Of a stretch of DNA of 64,000 nucleotides, positions 60,797 to 64,000 are shown one piece after another (positions within the stretch are counted from its first letter, which is position 1; each line of letters starts with the position of its first letter). Location of the stretch: positions 20,546-84,545 of the forward strand of contig JAEULA010000093.1 of NCBI GenBank assembly GCA_016793165.1, given 5' to 3'. Position numbers and translations under genes: made by a program. The notes under the pieces are model-generated. The model was not told where the DNA came from. It was given only the letters and a program-made list of their open reading frames with translations, and ran no database searches. The stretch is from Alphaproteobacteria bacterium (GTDB lineage: Bacteria > Pseudomonadota > Alphaproteobacteria > CACIAM-22H2).

Positions 60797-61105
60797 ATGC
60801 GCACTATCGGCTGGCTGCTGATCGTCTTCGGCGTCGTGATCCTCGGGCGCGATTGCGCCCGTTGGCTGGAGTTCCAGTACTTCGCGCCGACGCCGCTCGG
60901 GCAGATCTGGTACCTGATCCATCCCGCCTCGCTGAACACCTTCCAGGCGTTCATCGAGCGCTACGTGGCGATCTGGCTGTGGCAGGAGGGGTTCGGCGTC
61001 GCGCTGCGCTGGCCGGCCTGGATCTCGCTGCCGGCCCTCGGCACCGTCATCGTCGGCATCGCGCGCCTCCACGAGGCCGAGCAGAAGAAGCAGCAGGCGT
61101 ATTGA
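60797..61105 (+). CDS. Small conserved-looking membrane protein
   Basis: A 102-residue protein with a hydrophobic N-terminus (TIGWLLIVFGVVILGRD, residues 3-19) and a second hydrophobic segment around residues 72-90. Between them lies a Trp/Tyr-rich periplasmic or membrane-surface loop (FAPTPLGQIWYLIHPASLNTFQAFIERYVAIWLW). The C-terminus EAEQKKQQAY is hydrophilic. I do not know a function. Composition and start argue that it is a real gene. Confidence 0.75.
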   Translation: MRTIGWLLIVFGVVILGRDCARWLEFQYFAPTPLGQIWYLIHPASLNTFQAFIERYVAIWLWQEGFGVALRWPAWISLPALGTVIVGIARLHEAEQKKQQAY

Positions 61106-61175
61106 GCCGGCCGTTTCGACGCGCACACGGATTGCCGGTCGCGCGCTTCCAGCGGAACGGATGAGCGCCCTGGCG

Positions 61176-61745
61176 TTATTCTTCGGGCCAGGTGAGTTGC
61201 CTGCACAGAAAGTGGTCGCAGCCGTTCAGCCCCTTGGGCTGCTTGCACGACGAACTCCGCACGGCGCTCAGTGCCGCCCAATCGAATATCTTCGCCGGCC
61301 GGACCCAGCACGCCTCCCCAACGCTGCCGTCGTTGGCGCAGAAGCGGCCGGGCGGCGGCAGCGCATAGGTCCGCTCGTCCTCTCGCATGGGCGGTGTCCA
61401 CGAGATCGAGGAGTTCCCGGGGGTGCTCCATTCGTTGTCGAAGGCGCAACCGACGCCCGCAAGTCCGCCCTTCGCCGACGCCGAAAACCTGCCCGAGTAT
61501 TCCTGCTGCGAGTTCGGCCATTTGGCCTTGTCGGGATTGGAATGTGGCGCCTTGTCCGAGAACGAAATTTGAGCCGGAGCCATCGGCACGATCCAACGTT
61601 TCGCGCCGGCTATCACGGGCTCGGTCTCCGGCGGCATCGGCCGCTCGGTCGTGACGCACCCCGACAACACGACGCCGAGAGACAGGAGCGAGGCCATGAA
61701 GACCAACACGCTCGTCGAGAAACAGGACGCCAACGTCGCCTCCAC
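61176..61745 (-). CDS. Putative cysteine-rich lipoprotein
   Basis: A 189-residue protein with a lipobox SLGVVLSGC at about 22-30; an internal ATG at 61697 would give a shorter signal peptide. After the lipid Cys there are six further cysteines (GCAF, RFCAND, EACWVR, SSCKQ, NGCDHFLC), consistent with disulfides in the periplasm. The DNA is less GC-rich than neighbours. I do not recognise the family. The 70 nt to the small membrane gene and 107 nt to lepA show no recognisable signal. Confidence 0.6.
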   Translation of the reverse strand: MEATLASCFSTSVLVFMASLLSLGVVLSGCVTTERPMPPETEPVIAGAKRWIVPMAPAQISFSDKAPHSNPDKAKWPNSQQEYSGRFSASAKGGLAGVGCAFDNEWSTPGNSSISWTPPMREDERTYALPPPGRFCANDGSVGEACWVRPAKIFDWAALSAVRSSSCKQPKGLNGCDHFLCRQLTWPEE

Positions 61746-61852
61746 CTACGATGCGAGGTGGCGACTGGACGCGACACGACTCCGAACTGTCATCCCTCAG
61801 AGGGGTGATGCCGACCCGCGGATCGCGTTGAAGATCGGCCTCGCGGCCGGCG

Positions 61853-63658
61853 TCAGCTCTCGCGGGCCTTGAGGGCGGCGAGGAAGGCGGTTTGCGGGAT
61901 ATCGACGCTGCCGAACTGGCGCATGCGCTTCTTGCCCTCCTTCTGCTTCTCCAGGAGCTTGCGCTTGCGCGTGATGTCGCCGCCGTAGCACTTCGCCGTC
62001 ACATCCTTGCGCAGGGCCGAGATGGTCTCGCGCGCGACGATCTTGCCGCCGATCGCGGCCTGGATCGGGATCTTGAACAGGTGCTGCGGGATGAGCTCCT
62101 TGAGCTTCTCGCACAGCACGCGGCCGCGCGCCTCGGCCTCGACGCGATGGACCATGATCGAGAGCGCGTCGACGGGCTCTGCGTTGACCAGGATCGACAG
62201 CTTGACGACGTCGCCCTGCTCGTAGCCGTCCATGTGGTAGTCGAAGCTCGCATAGCCGCGGCTGACCGACTTGAGACGGTCATAGAAGTCGAACACGACC
62301 TCGGCGAGCGGCAGCTTGTAGACGACCATCGCGCGGGTGCCGGCGTAGGTCAGCTGCTCCTGCCGGCCGCGACGGTCCTCGCACAGCTTGAGCACGGCGC
62401 CGAGATACTCGTCGGGAACGAAGATCGTCGCCTTGATCCACGGTTCCTCGATGTGGTCGATGCGCACCTGGTCCGGCATGTCGACCGGGTTGTAGACGTC
62501 GACGACCTCGCCGTTGGTGAGGTGGATCTTGTAGACGACGGACGGCGCCGTCGCGATCAGGTCGAGATTGAACTCGCGCTCCAGGCGTTCCTGGATGATC
62601 TCGAGGTGCAGCAGCCCCAGGAAGCCGCAGCGGAACCCGAAGCCGAGTGCCGCCGAGCTCTCCGGCTCGAAGACGAAGGACGCGTCGTTCAGGCGCAGCT
62701 TGGCCAGGCTCTCGCGCAGATGCTCGAACTCGGCCGAGTCGGTCGGGAACAGGCCGCAGAAGACGACCGGCAGCGACGCCTTGAAGCCGGGCAGCGGCTC
62801 GGCCGCCTGACGCCGTTCGTCGGTGATCGTGTCGCCGACGCTGACGTCCGCAACCGCCTTGATCCCCGCGGTGATGAATCCCATCTCGCCCGGGCCGAGC
62901 TCGGCGACGTCCTTCGGCTTGGGCGTGAACACGCCGACGCGCTCGACCTCGTAGACCGCGCGCGCGGCCATCATCCGGATGCGCTGGCCCTTCGCGAGCT
63001 TGCCGTCCTTGACGCGCACGAGCACGACGACGCCGAGATAGGCGTCGTACCAGGAATCGACCAGCAGCGCCTTGGTCGGCGCCGCGACGTCGCCCTTGGG
63101 CGGCGGCAGGCGCTGCACCAGCGCCTCGAGGACCTGGTCGATGTTGAGGCCGGTCTTGGCCGAGACCTCGACCGCGTTCGACGCGTCGATGCCGATGACG
63201 TCCTCGATCTGCTGCTTCACCCGCGGCGCATCGGCCGACGGCAGGTCGATCTTGTTGAGGACCGGCACGATCTCGTGGTTGGCCTCGATGGCCTGGTAGA
63301 CGTTGGCGAGCGTCTGGGCCTCGACGCCCTGCGAGGCGTCGACGACCAGGATCGAGCCCTCGCAGGCCGCGAGGCTGCGGCTGACCTCGTAGGCGAAGTC
63401 GACATGCCCCGGCGTGTCCATCAGGTTGAGGACGTAGTCCCTGCCGTCCTTGGCCTTGTAGTCGAGCCGGACCGTCTGGGCCTTGATCGTGATGCCGCGC
63501 TCGCGCTCGATGTCCATCGAGTCGAGCATCTGGTCGCGGAACTCCCGCTTCTCCACCGCGCCGCAGAATTGGATCAACCGGTCGGCAAGCGTCGACTTGC
63601 CGTGGTCGATATGGGCGATGATCGCGAAGTTGCGGATGCGGGTGATGTCTGTGGTCAT
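61853..63658 (-). CDS. lepA: Elongation factor 4 (LepA)
   Basis: A 601-residue translational GTPase from the ATG at 63658, which gives the standard start MTTDITRIRNFAIIAHIDHGKST; the frame runs to 63697. G1 AHIDHGKS, G3 DTPGH, G4 NKID and G5 SAKTG are present. The LepA-specific C-terminal domain appears in DVTAKCYGGDITRKRKLLEKQKEGKKRMR. LepA binds the ribosome at the membrane and back-translocates tRNAs. Sequence is typical of Alphaproteobacteria and is the best taxonomic marker in the window. Confidence 0.98.
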   Translation of the reverse strand: MTTDITRIRNFAIIAHIDHGKSTLADRLIQFCGAVEKREFRDQMLDSMDIERERGITIKAQTVRLDYKAKDGRDYVLNLMDTPGHVDFAYEVSRSLAACEGSILVVDASQGVEAQTLANVYQAIEANHEIVPVLNKIDLPSADAPRVKQQIEDVIGIDASNAVEVSAKTGLNIDQVLEALVQRLPPPKGDVAAPTKALLVDSWYDAYLGVVVLVRVKDGKLAKGQRIRMMAARAVYEVERVGVFTPKPKDVAELGPGEMGFITAGIKAVADVSVGDTITDERRQAAEPLPGFKASLPVVFCGLFPTDSAEFEHLRESLAKLRLNDASFVFEPESSAALGFGFRCGFLGLLHLEIIQERLEREFNLDLIATAPSVVYKIHLTNGEVVDVYNPVDMPDQVRIDHIEEPWIKATIFVPDEYLGAVLKLCEDRRGRQEQLTYAGTRAMVVYKLPLAEVVFDFYDRLKSVSRGYASFDYHMDGYEQGDVVKLSILVNAEPVDALSIMVHRVEAEARGRVLCEKLKELIPQHLFKIPIQAAIGGKIVARETISALRKDVTAKCYGGDITRKRKLLEKQKEGKKRMRQFGSVDIPQTAFLAALKARES

Positions 63659-63796
63659 ACCGAGGGGGCGTTTTGAAGCGGCGCAACATAGGTGCATGCT
63701 TCGGGCACCTCAAGCCGGGGTTCGCGCCGCAGGCCCCTGTTCCGATTAATCCAGCGAATTAGCTTCAATCCGCCCCTAGCGGGCGCCATCGGTCTG

Positions 63797-63820
63797 TGTA
63801 ATAAGCATTACAGTGCACTG
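63797..63820. promoter_or_regulatory. Palindromic operator upstream of efflux adaptor gene
   Basis: A perfect 16-bp inverted repeat (TGTAAT, AAGC, ATTACA; 63797-63812) overlaps by two bases a perfect 10-bp palindrome CAGTGCACTG (63811-63820). The surrounding DNA (63739-63815) is the most AT-rich stretch here and probably contains the promoter. The arrangement and the downstream gene suggest a TetR- or MarR-type repressor site, 56 nt before the start codon. Confidence 0.6.
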
Positions 63821-63875
63821 CAGCATCGGCTCGGCCGGGCTGCGCGCCCGCCGTCCCTCCCGGAGCTGTCCGCCC

Positions 63876-64000
63876 ATGCTGCGTTCCTTCATCGCCGTTC
63901 TCGTCGTTCTGGCTGCGGCCGCCGGCGGGGGTTGGACCTATTGGACCTACGTCATGGTCCCGCAGCAGCAGGGAGCCGGCGCCGGTCCAGGCCGCGGCGG
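63876..64000 (+). CDS. Truncated secreted protein, probable RND efflux adaptor
   Basis: Forty-one residues are visible before the window ends. They form a single signal-anchor (MLRSFIAVLVVLAAAAGGGW) followed by TYWTYVMVPQQQGAGAGPGRGG, a pattern typical of the start of HlyD/MdtA-type membrane fusion proteins. GGAG lies about 10 nt upstream of the ATG. Identity is tentative because the biotinyl-like and barrel domains lie outside the window. Confidence 0.5.
   Translation, partial: MLRSFIAVLVVLAAAAGGGWTYWTYVMVPQQQGAGAGPGRG

Noticed and set aside
1..64000. tRNA, rRNA or known riboswitch genes
   Set aside because: I looked for T-loop and 16S/23S signatures and for a THI box near thiD but saw none. 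A covariance-model scan would be decisive.

Overview
The window is very GC-rich chromosomal DNA from a free-living alphaproteobacterium. The LepA and GreB sequences, the Wzx/Wzy exopolysaccharide genes, the large catabolic load (protocatechuate, acyl-CoA and hydantoinase genes) and an RND adaptor-like protein at the right edge all fit Rhodospirillales or Hyphomicrobiales; I cannot name the genus. Coding density is high, genes are often joined by ATGA/GTGA overlaps, and I saw no tRNA, rRNA, CRISPR, insertion sequence or prophage.

Layout. 1-4.4 kb: a MetE-like methyltransferase (5' end cut by the window), pcaB-pcaC, an orphan ModA-like binding protein and a convergent, apparently exported intradiol dioxygenase. 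4.4-9.9 kb: a Spy/CpxP-like periplasmic protein divergent from a large PAS histidine kinase, followed by an OmpR-type regulator and a second kinase. The intergenic DNA holds several palindromes and an 11-bp motif found at both promoters. 9.9-16.2 kb: a 2OG-Fe(II) oxygenase, thiD, an SDR, a protein of unknown family and a pentapeptide-repeat protein. 16.3-33.5 kb: an exopolysaccharide island with acyltransferase, four glycosyltransferases, polymerase/ligase, pyruvyltransferase, GH16 depolymerase, flippase, TylF-like methyltransferase, priming sugar transferase, outer-membrane barrel, export lipoprotein and tyrosine autokinase. 33.8-37.8 kb: the overlapping trehalose operon otsB-GH15-otsA, converging on greB.

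38.4-59.3 kb is a catabolic region. A minus-strand operon (acyl-CoA dehydrogenase, enoyl-CoA hydratase, acyl-CoA dehydrogenase, dihydropyrimidinase-like amidohydrolase, CobW GTPase) diverges from a plus-strand operon (Dpp-type ABC transporter, acyl-CoA ligase, MaoC hydratase). A second minus-strand set follows: MaoC hydratase, DMSO-reductase-type molybdoenzyme, two-subunit CoA transferase, SDR and BKACE. Together these look like uptake, CoA activation, beta-oxidation and cleavage of one or more unidentified acids, possibly a cyclic amide. The right end carries an MFS exporter, a small membrane protein, a cysteine-rich lipoprotein, lepA and a truncated efflux adaptor with a clear palindromic operator.

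The most unusual feature is a family of about 155-bp structured palindromic repeats (three close copies and one diverged relative). They sit only between genes of the catabolic region, and their terminal arms read as Shine-Dalgarno plus start codon, or supply the last codons, for neighbouring genes. Other items worth checking are the amidohydrolase-CobW coupling, paired palindromic operators, and a lower-GC orphan gene inserted beside one repeat.
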